Origin: Ophioderma brevispina
Lineage: Eukaryota; Echinodermata; Ophiuroidea; Amphilepidida; Ophiodermatidae
Direction of reading: 5' to 3'
Assembly (NCBI GenBank): GCA_023653785.1
Contig: JAMKCH010012490.1
Span: 1-64,000 of the forward strand
Length of the DNA: 64,000 nucleotides
The position numbers and the translations under genes are program-made. Below, piece by piece: positions 1 through 11,590 of this stretch. Every line of letters starts with the position of its first letter. Position 1 is the stretch's first letter. The notes beneath the pieces were generated by a model. That model was not told where the DNA came from and did no database searches. It was given only the letters and a program-made list of their open reading frames with translations.

Positions 1-2640
1 TTTTGAAAATACTTACTTGGCACTGTTGAGACGGTACCAAATTTTCATCACCACCGATCCTTGATTTTAAAATCACGAAGACCAAACTACCCTTAGTGCA
101 AATTTGTATAAAACACATTATAGTCTATATAGCTACAAATTTGTGCTTATTTTTAAAGGATTTTAGGCGACTTGCATTGCGCTGTTGCTGTTCAATTTTC
201 CTCAAAGTTGGTTACTTTACAGCGCTGCTGCTACGCCTCTGTATTGAATGGCAACTCCAGGCAGAGTCTAGCCTTAGCAAAGCACCGTTTGCTGCCTAGG
301 GTGAAATAATTTTTAAAAAATACAATCTAAGATAAGAACATACTGCTGTCTCTTGATTATAGTATTTACGAATCTTGCGTCAAAGTTTTCGACAAATGAT
401 CTTCCTTGCATCATCGCCCTTGCATTTCTTTGTCATGGATTCCTTAGTCAATAATCTTAGCTTCTGATGATTATTTTGGTCAGAATCTAGCCAAGGTCAG
501 AAATGCGATAGAAGACTACTCTAAATCCTATAATACCCCACTTCGGTTTTGAAATTAATATTTCAAAATTGTGAAATTTCGGCAAAGCGTTGCGAAATTT
601 CGGCACATAGATGTTGTGAAAATATTCCAAATGTATAAAACCAATAAATGGCTAAAAAGTCTTTACACAACTAATTCATGGAAAATTGGAGTAACACTTG
701 AACTGACTTAGAGAGAGTATTTGTGTTAGTTTTAAAATCAATTTTCGTTCAAACTTACTGTCAGAGAATCGCTAGCTCCAACAACCCTGAATATCTCCTG
801 GTCCTTAATTGATGACTGTACATGCAAAGGCAAAGGAAAAAGCAACCTGTGCGATATCGTTGTACACGGAAGCAAACTTATTATTAAAGATGGCGACCCC
901 CTCGACAACCTCGTTCCTCCCCCCCCAATTTAAGACTTTCCCCAAAACTATACAGCAAGATTTTTTTTCAGTTTTTCAGCTATCCTGATAGCAACACAGT
1001 TTGCCATGAAATCATGTCAAGACATTCTTTCTTTATTGAAAAAATTAAAAAACAGGTAAAAGTGCTGGCTCCTTGTGATAGAACATAATTTTTTTTTTTT
1101 GTACAACAAATAACTTTATACAATGCCACTGAAATACGTGTTATACACTAGGACCATTCTTGTTGTCTCAGCTTCCTCTAAGGTTTCATCAGAAGATAGA
1201 CCATGCATCCTTTCCTTTTTTGATCTTGTTCAACACTGGATTCTTCATTATGTTTCTTCCTGCCTGGCCTCTTGGAGGCAGTGGGGAAGAGGGGAAGGTG
1301 AAACTGTCCCTCCACATTAGAAACTTGTGGGGCCGTCTTTTCGCATTAGTTTCATCATCAAATTCCAAAATTACATGAATTTCAATGATTTTTCTCCCCC
1401 TTAGAGTGAGTTCCCACATTCCCCCACAACATAATTTCTGGTATTTTCCACGTTTGAAAATATATATTGATTGTGTCAACATGATAATACATTCACTATC
1501 TGATCTGTACACTATTCTGTTGTTTTTAAACGTTATTAATCCCGCAATGATGCTAGACGGCTTATATACCTTTAGTTTTCTTGAACCGTCAAGTGAAACG
1601 AGTCCAAGGGGTATTTTTATCCTTTGTGTTCAATCGTTCAATTTACAATATCTCAGGTTAGGGCCCCTTCAAATTGGATGGAATAAAAATGAGGATTTGG
1701 CTTAGGAACTAGTATAACAGATAAAGTAAAAATATGTCACCGAAGAATGCATATATTTTAATATTTGGTATCAGAAGAAGATCACAATTTTCTCATTACC
1801 GCCAGCGATAATAGGTCAAAAATGTTTCCTTTTTAATGTTACGAGAAAAACTTCCTCGAAATGCCGGCATGTGCTTGTTCCTGTCGCCCTCTGAAACACC
1901 TCCCCATTTACCAAAAGTATAACAATTTGTTTATTCACCATGGATTTGGTTGTAAGTTTTATGCTAGTGCCAGGCTCTATAATCAAGTAGAGAACACTAA
2001 TATACACAATCGAAACAAGCATCTTTAATTAACACACAGTCCTATGGCCAATTCAATACACATTTTTACTATCCCAAAAGCTAGACCATTTTAACAACTC
2101 AAAATTTGTAATCGGATGTTTAGGTGATAGGCTTTTGTATGTAGGGGGGCCATACACTGTTAAAAAATGTTCCTAATTTACCAGATTTTACCTTTTAAAT
2201 TGACGTAAAACCCCATTAATCAATAATCTTCACGCTTTAATTACCTAGACGTAAACATAAAATTACAATTTGGAAGTAGAAAAATGTAAATAAACAAATG
2301 GCTAAAAAATATACTAACACATTTTGAAAAAAAGGTAGTATTTATACGCTGACCGTGAATTATATTTTCCGTAACATTACGTTCTTTTGTAACTTACACT
2401 TGTTTTTAATTGTAAGCATACTATCTATAAAAATCGTTTTAAACTATAAAATGTGGTTAATGACGTCGTAAGTACCGTCATAAAAAAATGCAAAAAATCT
2501 ATTCCATATCATTTTTAAAAATAGTTTTCAAAACTCCCTTTTCCTTCCACTTTTCCTCCTTTTTTGTCTTATATTTATTGAATTTGAAAAAAAGTAATAC
2601 ACACCATATATATTTAATTTTAACATCTGCTATCAGTAAA
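1..2640. other. No gene recognised
   Basis: AT-rich sequence with short open frames on both strands. None shows a recognisable domain, a conserved motif or a paired splice site that I trust. I see no element ends. Confidence 0.5.
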
Positions 2641-2644
2641 GTCA

Positions 2645-2706
2645 GTGTAGTGGATATGGTTTAGAACTTGTAATCTTAAGGCCCGGGTTTCGATCTTGTA
2701 AGGTTA
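2645..2706 (+). repeat. tRNA-like SINE head (degenerate)
   Basis: The stretch has an A-box-like GTGTAGTGGATATGG and, about 35 bases later, a B-box-like GGGTTTCGATC, the spacing expected of an internal Pol III promoter. The middle part (CTTGTAATC) resembles a tRNA anticodon arm. Flanks do not pair as an acceptor stem, so a tRNA-derived SINE head is more likely than a working tRNA gene. Confidence 0.4.
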
Positions 2707-3453
2707 CAGTATTAAGTTTATTCATATTATGATTAAGTAATTGATGACATAGAATGTGTACATTACCATATAAAACCAAGTATATAAACTGGTTTGGAAT
2801 TTATTTTTATCACATTTTTCCCTTTGTTTATTGCCTTTTTCTCAACTTTTTTGCTGAAATAGAACTTTTTTACAACCAGCGTTAAACGTAAACAACGTTG
2901 TAGGATTGCCATAGCTACAAAAGTCAAAATTTGGTTAGAGTATTTTAATAACGTTCAATTCTTAATTTGTTAACAATCAACAATACCAACAATACGTTGA
3001 AGCTGAGATTTTGTGCCGTTATTTTAACGTTCCATGCAACATGTGCAATGGTTTCGTCGTAGTTTTTTAAAAACGGCTCCCGTTAGTTTACGTTCTGCAT
3101 GTAGTGAGCCCCAGCCCTGCATGTCAAATTGCCTGTGTTTTGTACAAGTTTCATTTTTTACAGTGTATATAAACAATGGATCAATGATCGGGTCACCCAA
3201 AACAACAGCTTCTATCTTTTCTTGATTCATCTTCAGCGTGTTTTGGGCATCCAGGCGTTTATTTAAACAATAACCTGAATCTTTGGATCCGAAAGGGAAG
3301 TATCTCAGAATAAGAAATGAAGTTAACATTGAATAGACTAGAATTATAATGTCACGACTACAAGGTACTACAATGAGTCGTGGACCAACGTCCTCGTCTG
3401 ACTGTTACGCGACTTGTTAACCTCGGACCAAGCGTTAAACTAGTAACAGATCA
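2707..3453. other. No gene recognised
   Basis: AT-rich. The 101-codon minus-strand open frame at 3024-3329 has no family signature that I know and no supporting splice structure. Confidence 0.45.
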
Positions 3454-4004
3454 TTAAAGAGACACTGGCACATTTGTGGAAAAATAGTGCGCCCTCAAGA
3501 TTTTTCAAAATCCGATATTTTTGCATGGTTGTAATGCTGTTATTACAAAAAAAAAAAAAAAAAAGGCCTACGAAATGATTAAGACCAATCAGGATTCCTA
3601 TGGGTAAACAGAACGATTTTATTAATTTAGCGTCGCCGCGACGTTAAATCTCAGCAGATCGGACGAAAAATGGAGTTTAACACAAAAACACGCACGCGTA
3701 ATGCATGTTTTACACGCTATGCACACTGTTTGATCGGTCTATACCTTTGTGATTTTAATATCAGTGAATACGAGTCAAAAATATTCATGTACTAATACAC
3801 ATTGTTGATTAAAGTCTATGGAAAACTTAAAAATTTGGCCTAAAATTACTTGGATGTCTTAATCCTCATATCCATGTCCTTATCTGTTTTGGGGTATGTT
3901 TTTTTATGTGTAAAATATATCTCTGTTCTCCAATAGCCTAGATAGCATGAGAGCAAAATTGAAAAAAATTTCATATTTTGTGAAAATGTCCAGTGCCGCT
4001 TTAA
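3454..4004. mobile_element. TTAA-flanked miniature transposon, imperfect TIRs
   Basis: TTAA occurs at 3454-3457 and again at 4001-4004. Directly inside lie imperfect inverted ends: left AGAGACACTGGCACATTT, right (reverse complement) AGCGGCACTGGACATTTT. The interior of about 540 bp has no transposase. TTAA target sites are the hallmark of piggyBac-type elements, and a piggyBac-like transposase fragment lies at 35.8 kb, though a direct link is inference. An A-run of about 20 bases at 3547-3565 lies inside. Confidence 0.55.
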
Positions 4005-7000
4005 AGACATATCAATGATTCACTCAAAGAGTCAAATATTTGAATTTAAGGAATAGCTTTAAAAGTGACGAGCGTCTGTAGAAATCCCATGAAGTTACCT
4101 TTTTGCAACGAGACAGTGAAGCGAAAAAGGAACGAAGTAGCCTGTCAAGATATGAAACCTTCATTCATTAAGTGTTGTAGTAAGTGTCCGTACGGAGAGT
4201 ATGACTAAAATACGGATTCTGTCCTTACTAGGTTGCTTTCCGTTTTAGCACTTGTAGGGTTGTTAAATAGCTTACTTGTTACAGACCTGGCAACAATCTG
4301 AATTTTTGATATTTTCTTCGATTTTTTGAATTGTTATTATATCATAATTACACGGAGCATACGCACATGTGTCTTCGGACTTCCCCTTCCCCCCCCCCAC
4401 CTAGACACCACACCACACACACTCCTAAACTAATCTGTTCTCAGTACGATGCGAGCAAATTATTAGAACTATGACAGACTTACAACCGAAACAATTAAAG
4501 GGGGGTGATCCGATCATTGGTTCGATGTTTTCGCCCTCACTTGTAAGGCATATCTGACACTAAACATCTGATACGACATGACATCTGCAATACAGATGTT
4601 TTCTTTTAGTGATAATCTGGGTTTTAACGTCAGGAAACATGGGAATTCGTCATGATCAGGTTTAACCACCTTAAGCAGTTTGGGAATGGCACTTGCAGAT
4701 TACCAAACCCTAATTTGTAAGCTCTGGAATGTGGACGAGCCTTACACTCAAATTCCACCTTAATGTAACGTCCCAATCTTGCTATTTATAATCAAGAAAC
4801 GACATAAAACATTAATCAGTGAGGTTTCCATTAATAGAACTTGCTTTCAGAGTAATAAGTTGGTCATCTGGAACATTTCCATGACTGTAGAAGGAGCGAA
4901 TGTTTCATTTTTCAGGGATGTTCCAATGGAAAAAGTTAGCGTGGGCCCATTTGTGAAATTTGCAAAAATTTGATAGGAGGTTTTATACAGGGTTCAAAAA
5001 TAAAAAAATGCTTGGCCTTGATTGCAAAAAAGGGACCAAACTGGTGCCGTTTTGTTACAAGGAATTAAATAAAGTATAGCGAGCCCTAGTTTCCACTATC
5101 TACAACTTGGTTTATGAATGTTATAAAAACTTGTCAAATCTAGATGCTGGATTGATAAAAAGTCCAAAACTGTCCCATCTTGTTACAAGGATTAAACCAA
5201 GGTATAGTTTTTCTAACTACCTACAACATATGATTATGGAGGTTTCATAGACAAAGATTTTCAAAGGCCATCAACAATTTGAAATTTAAATCTTTAATAT
5301 AGCCTCAAATGTTAATTTTCCTCAAAGCCTCTAACACAATAATTTGTACTAACATATTTCTAAATTCATGAATCAATAGAGGTCATGGCATTATCTATCT
5401 GTTATTTATCTAGATAACTAAACAAAAGAGTGTCAACTACTTTTGTTGTTGCAATCCCTGTCAAAATGTGATCTATTTTGAGACTATTTTCAAGACTCGA
5501 CGCAATATTGAAAGAGTTAAGGCAATAAAAGGAAAGCTTAATCACCACTCATTACAATAAAAACAAACGTTGTGAAATTATCCTTAGAAAAAACAAAAAT
5601 TTAAAAATAGCATATCATAAATCACCATATTGCAAAAAGAGGGGGCGACGTTTATACAGTGTGTCAAAATATCAAAGTAAATTGTATTCAACTGTAACAT
5701 TTGGCAGGTTCTCCACGGATTAAAATAATGTACGTTTGCCTTATCTACAGCTAATAGTCCAATAGCCTTATGAGGAACATTAACCCTGGGGGGAAAGGTA
5801 AGAATGAACGGATTCCTAAGAAAATGGTGCCACATTGCTGGTCTTATCATGTATTAACCCTCAGTATACATTCGTGTCCAAATTTATTCACATTTTCATT
5901 GTAATTTCACAGGCAAAACGGGGAAGTCTATACAATCTATGGAGATGGCAATCTTTAGTCCTTGAAAAGTGCTACATTGGGATTAAAATGAGGTTTCTTA
6001 GTTCAAGATGCAAACGAATACTTTTGGTTTTGTCCCAGGATTTCCTTGAACCATTTTTTGCCTTATAGCTAATAACTATAGACATCATTTTATCAGCATA
6101 ACAACATGTCCGTGAACAAATAAATACTATTGGAACACTTATTTTTGACCCCGTACAAAAAAAAAAACCTTCCCCCTGTTTTTAATGTTCCACCCTTTTT
6201 CCAGTTGGAAACTTTTAATATTTTAGTCTTGACCTTTTCTAGATATTGACCCAAAATTGAATTACGGTATATTGCAATTAGCGGTGGGTACATATTGAAG
6301 TTCACTAGCCTAATTTGACCTTTGGTGATGACGAGTTTTGTAATATCTCTACAAAAGTTAAATAGTATAACTGTAGGTAGAAGAAGAAAACTATACTTTT
6401 TCTAAGAATTTGAACACGACAAACACTTGGTACCTTTTTACACAATCCAAGCATTTTTTATTGTTACCCCTGTTAATATGTATTACCCCTCCTGGATTCC
6501 GCCAACACTGTCACGAGGAGGGACACCCTGCTGGCGCTGAACACATGGTGAATTTGTTCGTGAACCTTCATTGAAGACAAATCCTAGAGGTGAAATAAAC
6601 CTTAACTCTCTATGGTCACCGAAAATTGGTCTAGGATTGAGTTCAACCTACATGTATCAAATTACGCTGGTGAGACATTGTAATGGACGTGTGTGGCATA
6701 TGACTGTGGCATACTGACAGTCCTATAATTTTCTTAACGACGGTCACAGTGTGCAGTAGAATAGTTCAGCAATATTCAGTGTCTTGCCATTCGGAGTGGC
6801 TTATCTCTATGTCTGCGTATTCTTGTCTGCCAATTCGTTTATTGTTTCATGAAGTCTTCCACGATGCTAAAAGGCAAAATGTGTTCAAAGATTGGCTTAA
6901 TCGTGGAAATCGGAATTCATTAATTTAAAAAGCCGAATGTAGAGCAAGTAATTTACGTAAAATTGCCAATTCTTTTCTCCGAATTAAGAAAAAACAGAAC

Positions 7001-7014
7001 TTGAAGTTGAAAGT
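4005..7014. other. No gene recognised
   Basis: AT-rich, with short poly-A, poly-T and poly-C runs (for example a C run near 4389). No open frame here carries a domain I recognise. Confidence 0.45.
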
Positions 7015-7070
7015 ATCCTTAAAGGGGATCTCAGGAGATTTCCCGAGGAGGGGCGTCCTCAATTTTCAAA
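7015..7070. mobile_element. Solo left end of the 349-bp TTAA MITE family
   Basis: The sequence begins with TTAAAGGGGATCTCAGGAG, then GATTTCC and a GGGCGTCCTCAATTTT block. This matches the left end of the MITE at 10645-10993 (TTAAAGAAGACATGAGGAG, then GATTTCC and GCGCCCTCAATTTTTTT). I could not find the matching right end downstream, so this is a truncated copy. Confidence 0.4.
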
Positions 7071-10000
7071 CAAATTGGTTTTTTGCATATCCTTAATGCA
7101 TGTCCATATACTAAACAATGTGTGAAATTGGCTAAGCTCAAATCGGGGGTTCCTTCATATAGAAAATCGTAACTTGTTATAAATTTCCGGATCCGGAAAT
7201 TTAGTTATACACAGTATCCTATGGAACTATATACTACACATAAATGTTTACCGCATGCAAATACGAAAAATCCAATACATCTCAACTTTGGAATGAGCAT
7301 TTTAGGTGAACTATCTTTAGTTCAAGTGTTGGACTATTTCAATAAATATACAAAAAATTATATTTAAAAAATCATAAATTTTGATATTTGTATTACATTT
7401 CAATATGATTGGCGCATTTTAACTATTTGTTTGTTAAACGCTTAAAACTTTTCCACATTAAACAAGTTGTAGCGTATCAGGTGTTAGGCTTAGTACGATA
7501 ATACGATTCCAATATTCAGGAATTAATACAGACGTTTGTCGTACTATCGTAATGTTCATTTTATCTATAGCATTCTGTGATGAAAAATGCCCTTACTAAC
7601 CTTGAATAAAACTGTGCGAAGCACAGGGTAGCACAAAAACAGGATGCGCAGGTAACATCGAGTCATTTTCTTCCGCAGTTGCCCAAATAGTTTGAAAGTT
7701 GGACCATTACAAATGGTCTTCTTAACCTTTGACTTTATTTCTCTTATAATTGACGAATGAACTCGTATAAAATCTTCCGAGGTGTCAGATAAGGAGTTCA
7801 AATGGTAAACCACTATTTATTGTTGGTTTAGTGTTTTTTAACAGACTGTCGCAAACTGTCGCTGAACTGGGAAGTCTCCGATAGTAGAGGACCCAAATAT
7901 GTCTGATATTTTATTCACTGCAATGTGAGGGTGGTTTCATGCGATTTAAAAAGTTGAAGATTGAAGGGAATAGCCTACCATTATTAAGATGAAATTGTTT
8001 TGTTATTGCAAATGAAGCTTCAAAATATGGTAATAAAATTAATTTGAAATGAAGTAAATTCCATGATTCCTTAGTTAAATCCGGGTAATTGTGAGTTGTT
8101 GGATTGATTTTATGGTTTGCCCTGACGTTTTTTGCAGAATGTGAAAGAATGTGAAATATTGTGTGGTTCGTATGTTTTCGCGGTTTGATGTTTGTCACTA
8201 ATCGTTATTAAATGTATTATTGAGAAGGGAGTAAAAAGATCAATATCAATGGGTTTCAAACACAATATGCTAAAGTAAACAATACATCGGTATCAAGATT
8301 TAGAATACAAAAGGCAAAACTAGTTACATACTATATTTAGATGTAAATCATTGGTATGGTTTATTATATATCCAAAGCTAGTGCTGGTACGTATTAGGAG
8401 TAAACCATTGTGGTTGAGCAATGTGTCAATGTTTACCAACGATGGGACCTTGAAATGGAGTAAAGAAGAGGAATAAAAAATGCATGAACGCACTAATTGG
8501 GAAAAAAGAGGTATTTATTTATACCTGAATTATAACTATTTTTCGCATTACACCAGTTATTTTGACGCCGTTGTTATATCACACTAAGATTCTAAAAGGT
8601 GTTGATGAAACCCAATGGCGTCATGATATCACTATCATTGTCGTTTATACTTTCTTGCATTGTAATCCTTTGTTTGGAATCAATTGTTTAATGACTGACT
8701 GAAAAGGAAATGGCCTTCAAAATTAAGTCCGACGAAACGCAAATTCACCACCATAGTACGATGTGTGACCGTGTATCCTGAAATACCTTTTATTATTAAA
8801 GGTTAATAAGACATTAATGAGAAAATCCGGGAGAAAATCAAGTCCAATGCAGTATCAGATGGATACATTTATTTTGTAATTTCAAGAAAGATACTCAAAA
8901 CTTAAACTGTAGATACTTTAAGGGGGGTATTGACGGTTGGTTGCTGTTCACGGTTTTCCCTGTACCCGCTTTCTGTTTGCAGTAGCTTGCAGTTTCCACA
9001 GTGTTTAAGTCAAACACGGCATTATTGCCCTAAACTGGATGGGTCCTACCTATCCGATTGTTATCAATCTGTGACTGTATAAACAATGTTGGTTATCCAT
9101 GAAGCACTCTTTCAAAGACTGTGTGGGGGATACCTCAATGTTCCACATTCGGGAACGCCAAGAATTTCACCAATGTCGCAGGACCCCTGCTACTCTGAAA
9201 TCGGTAACAATGCGCGAAGTAATGTGACAAGGGACGTTTGTAAATCTTGGAAAGTATCAGTCCCCGCAGAACCTTTAACAAGGCGTCACTATAATCCGCA
9301 TAGGTCATCAATCGGCGGTGCCATTACAAATACATGACTTTGAAGATCCAAACAATCCAGAGGGCAAACTTCCAAACGGGTTTTTCTTTAACAACAGAAC
9401 TTGGAGATGTGATTTTACGTTACCGAGAAAATGATATAGATAAAATAAATGAAGGCTCATGTAATTGGGAAGTAGGTACAGTCAAAACTGTCTTCTGTTA
9501 TACTAAATATGGACATAGTGTAATAATGAAAATCCGATTACAATTAGCAAACCAAATGATCGTTCTAACCTCATCTCATCTGTGACCTTCATTATTCTAT
9601 ATATATTTGCAATAGCACAGAATTATGTCTTATGATAAAACACATTGCAGGCATCACAAATCTCAATCAATATCTCATCGAGATATTTCACATAACAGGT
9701 ATCCCTAAAAAAATTAGAAAAATTTTGGCACCAATGTAAACTTTCTATCAACATACCCCCACGTGAAGGGTTAGATTAGAATTGTTATTTTTTATTATTA
9801 TATCTCACATTTCACAATTAAAAAAGTTTTTTACAATAAAAAGTTTCAAATATCTAAAAATAACAAAATTGTCTTCCGGTTTCGCAGTGAATACATTTAC
9901 ACACATACTAGACTAAAACTTTCCTTACATACCCATCATGTACATTACCATATTACAATTTTACACTCTTCCACTCATTACGCCACCGCACTCCTACAAA

Positions 10001-10085
10001 CAATAAGTTAATCAATTTTCAAAATACAAAACAACAATATTTTTTGGTAAAAAATTGTGGAATTTCTAATTTACTATAGAGCAAA
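7071..10085. other. No gene recognised
   Basis: Mostly AT-rich unique-looking sequence. Two adjacent plus-strand open frames at 9086-9337 and 9334-9585 overlap at an ATGA but show no domain I recognise. They could be decayed exons or chance. Confidence 0.4.
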
Positions 10086-10117
10086 TACTAACTTCAGCCT
10101 ATGTTTTTATTGAAAAT

Positions 10118-10235
10118 ACCTCAATATTTCGATGCATACTTTACACATCTTCATCAGGAGGACTCCTGAGATATACTGGTTGAGACAACCGGTCTTATGT
10201 TTGACCGGAGATGACCTTTTGGGTCTTGATAAAAC
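10118..10235 (-). repeat. PLE terminal repeat with hammerhead-like core, inverted copy
   Basis: Read on the minus strand this carries the hammerhead-type core CTGATGA (plus strand TCATCAG, 10151-10157), a GATG/CATC stem II and GAAA (plus strand TTTC, 10127-10130). The outer part, up to about 10235, is an inverted copy of 11450-11505 (TGACCGGAGATGACC here against the reverse of GGTCATCTTCGGTCA there). PLEs are known to carry hammerhead motifs in terminal repeats and often have an inverted partial copy at the 5' side. This fits that pattern. Confidence 0.6.
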
Positions 10236-10254
10236 AAATTATAATGAAGGATAA

Positions 10255-10640
10255 TAATGGTTGAGGTTTTGTTCGACGACACGTTTGTCATTCTCAATAA
10301 AGCTTACGCAGCTACCTTCTTCGAGTTTATCACATTCAAATCCCACATATTAAATTTTCCTGTGAACCAGAAGCCTGACGGACAACTCGCATTCCTGGAT
10401 ACCAAATGAAGCGCAAGGAAAGATGGCTCATAGACATTCCACACACACGGATCAATACCTGCACTTTAATTCCCATCATTCAGTCTCTCACAAACTTAGT
10501 GTCATCAAACTCTTACCCACAGAGCGGAAGTAGCAGTTGTACAATCCACAGAAAGGGAAAAGAAAGCCATCACATACTGTGCCTTAGGGAACTGTGGTTA
10601 TCGACAGTGACAACTCCAACTCTGCTCATCTACGGCTACG
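10255..10640 (+). pseudogene. Penelope-like element 1: reverse transcriptase C-terminal fragment
   Basis: This is a frameshifted remnant of a PLE reverse transcriptase. The catalytic aspartate motif reads DDTFVILNKAYAATFFEFI from 10274. One extra base in front of it disturbs the usual (Y)VDD. It is followed by PDGQLAFLDTK at about 10372-10407 and, in another frame, HFNSHHSVSHKLSVIK and AITYCALGNCGYRQ. These are the palm-to-thumb blocks typical of PLE RTs. The N-terminal RT part is missing. The TTAA MITE at 10645 cuts the protein just before the linker. In life the protein would copy element RNA into DNA, but this copy cannot be functional because of stops, frameshifts and the insertion. Confidence 0.8.
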
Positions 10641-10997
10641 TTAAAGAAGACATGAGGAGATTTCCAGCAAGAAGCGCCCTCAATTTTTTTCGAGACCCGG
10701 TTTTTTTTCATATTTGGAATGCTTTCCAATGTATTAGATCACCTGAGTGGAATAGCCAAATACGCCGTCCTTTATGTTAAGATGATTTAGTAACTTTCTG
10801 TCGTGCACGAAGAAAGTCAAGCACGGTGTTCTATGGGGACATTACGATAGTCAGGCAATTTCAAAACAAAGTTTGCTGTTTTCTTTGTACTTGTTTGTCC
10901 AATAAACCTTCGGAACGTTCGTGGTAGGTGAACTACAATCGATCCAGTGCATTTTGAGAGAAATTCGTATTATAATAAAATCTCCTCCTGCCTTTAA
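10641..10997. mobile_element. 349-bp TTAA MITE inserted in PLE 1
   Basis: TTAA lies at 10641-10644 and 10994-10997. The ends inside are inverted: left AAAGAAGACATGAGGAGATT counted from the TTAA, right (reverse complement) AAAGGCAGGAGGAGATTTTA. The PLE reading resumes right after it (AFITIPLMKDS), so this is a true insertion. A second copy lies at 54215-54540 and a solo end at 7015. There is no coding capacity, so it is presumably mobilised in trans by a piggyBac-type transposase. Confidence 0.75.
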
Positions 10998-11450
10998 CCC
11001 TCCCTTTAATCGCAACAAAGCTTTCATCACTATTCCATTGATGAAGGACTCTCACAGAAGCTTCAGTGTGTTTTTAATACCTAAGGGTTGCCACAACATT
11101 TAAACCCATACCACCTTCGCAAATCCTTGATCACCAAGCCCCAGTTCAAGTGAATCGTTCTGGCTGCATTTATCAAATTTGCTGTAACCAATTGCCCGAA
11201 CACATACATTGGGCAAACTGGAAGAAAATTGGGGCAGCGTCCGAAAGAACATAACTCTGTAGTCCCCAGCAGAACTTCATCTGCTCTATCTGAACACATC
11301 CCCCCTGCCTCTCGCAACATTGACTGGGAAAAATGTAAAGGTTTTTGAAAGAGAGGACAGAGAATTTCCCTCCCCGCAAGTACGGGAGGCCATCCAAATT
11401 AAGAAACTTTAACCTCAACTCAACCATGACCAGGGCTTGGAACTTCCTGC
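10998..11450 (+). pseudogene. Penelope-like element 1: linker and GIY-YIG endonuclease
   Basis: This continues the PLE protein after the MITE. It starts with AFITIPLMKD, the RT-to-endonuclease linker, followed in shifted frames by FKPIPPSQILDHQAPVQ, which resembles the conserved 'KP..TLR..L' block. From about 11203 it reads YIGQTGRKLGQRPKEHNS, the core GIY-YIG motif with its arginine and histidine, then SALSEHIPPASRNIDWEKCK. After more frameshifts the end includes QLNHDQGLELP. GIY-YIG nucleases of PLEs nick the target DNA for target-primed reverse transcription. At least three frameshifts make this copy inactive. Confidence 0.8.
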
Positions 11451-11590
11451 ATTATTATGCTTTTATCAGACCAAAGGTCATCTTCGGTCAAGCATAAGAG
11501 CTGACTCCATCAGTACATCTCAGGAGGAGTCCTGATGAAGATGTGTGCAGTACTCATCGAAATATTGAGGTATATATCTCAGTTTCCTTG
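11450..11590 (+). ncRNA. PLE 1 3' terminal repeat with hammerhead-like motif
   Basis: The core CTGATGA is at 11532-11538. Stem II is GATG (11540-11543) paired with CATC (11555-11558), with one unpaired A before it. GAAA is at 11559-11562. A short stem III ATA/TAT closes a six-base loop (11562-11573). I could not build a convincing stem I within the single unit. PLE hammerheads are known to be minimal and sometimes act as dimers, so activity is uncertain. The segment is an inverted match to 10118-10235. Confidence 0.55.

Noticed and set aside
1189..1512. 107-codon minus-strand open frame
   Set aside because: It overlaps a plus-strand frame of similar length. No domain, codon or splice support.
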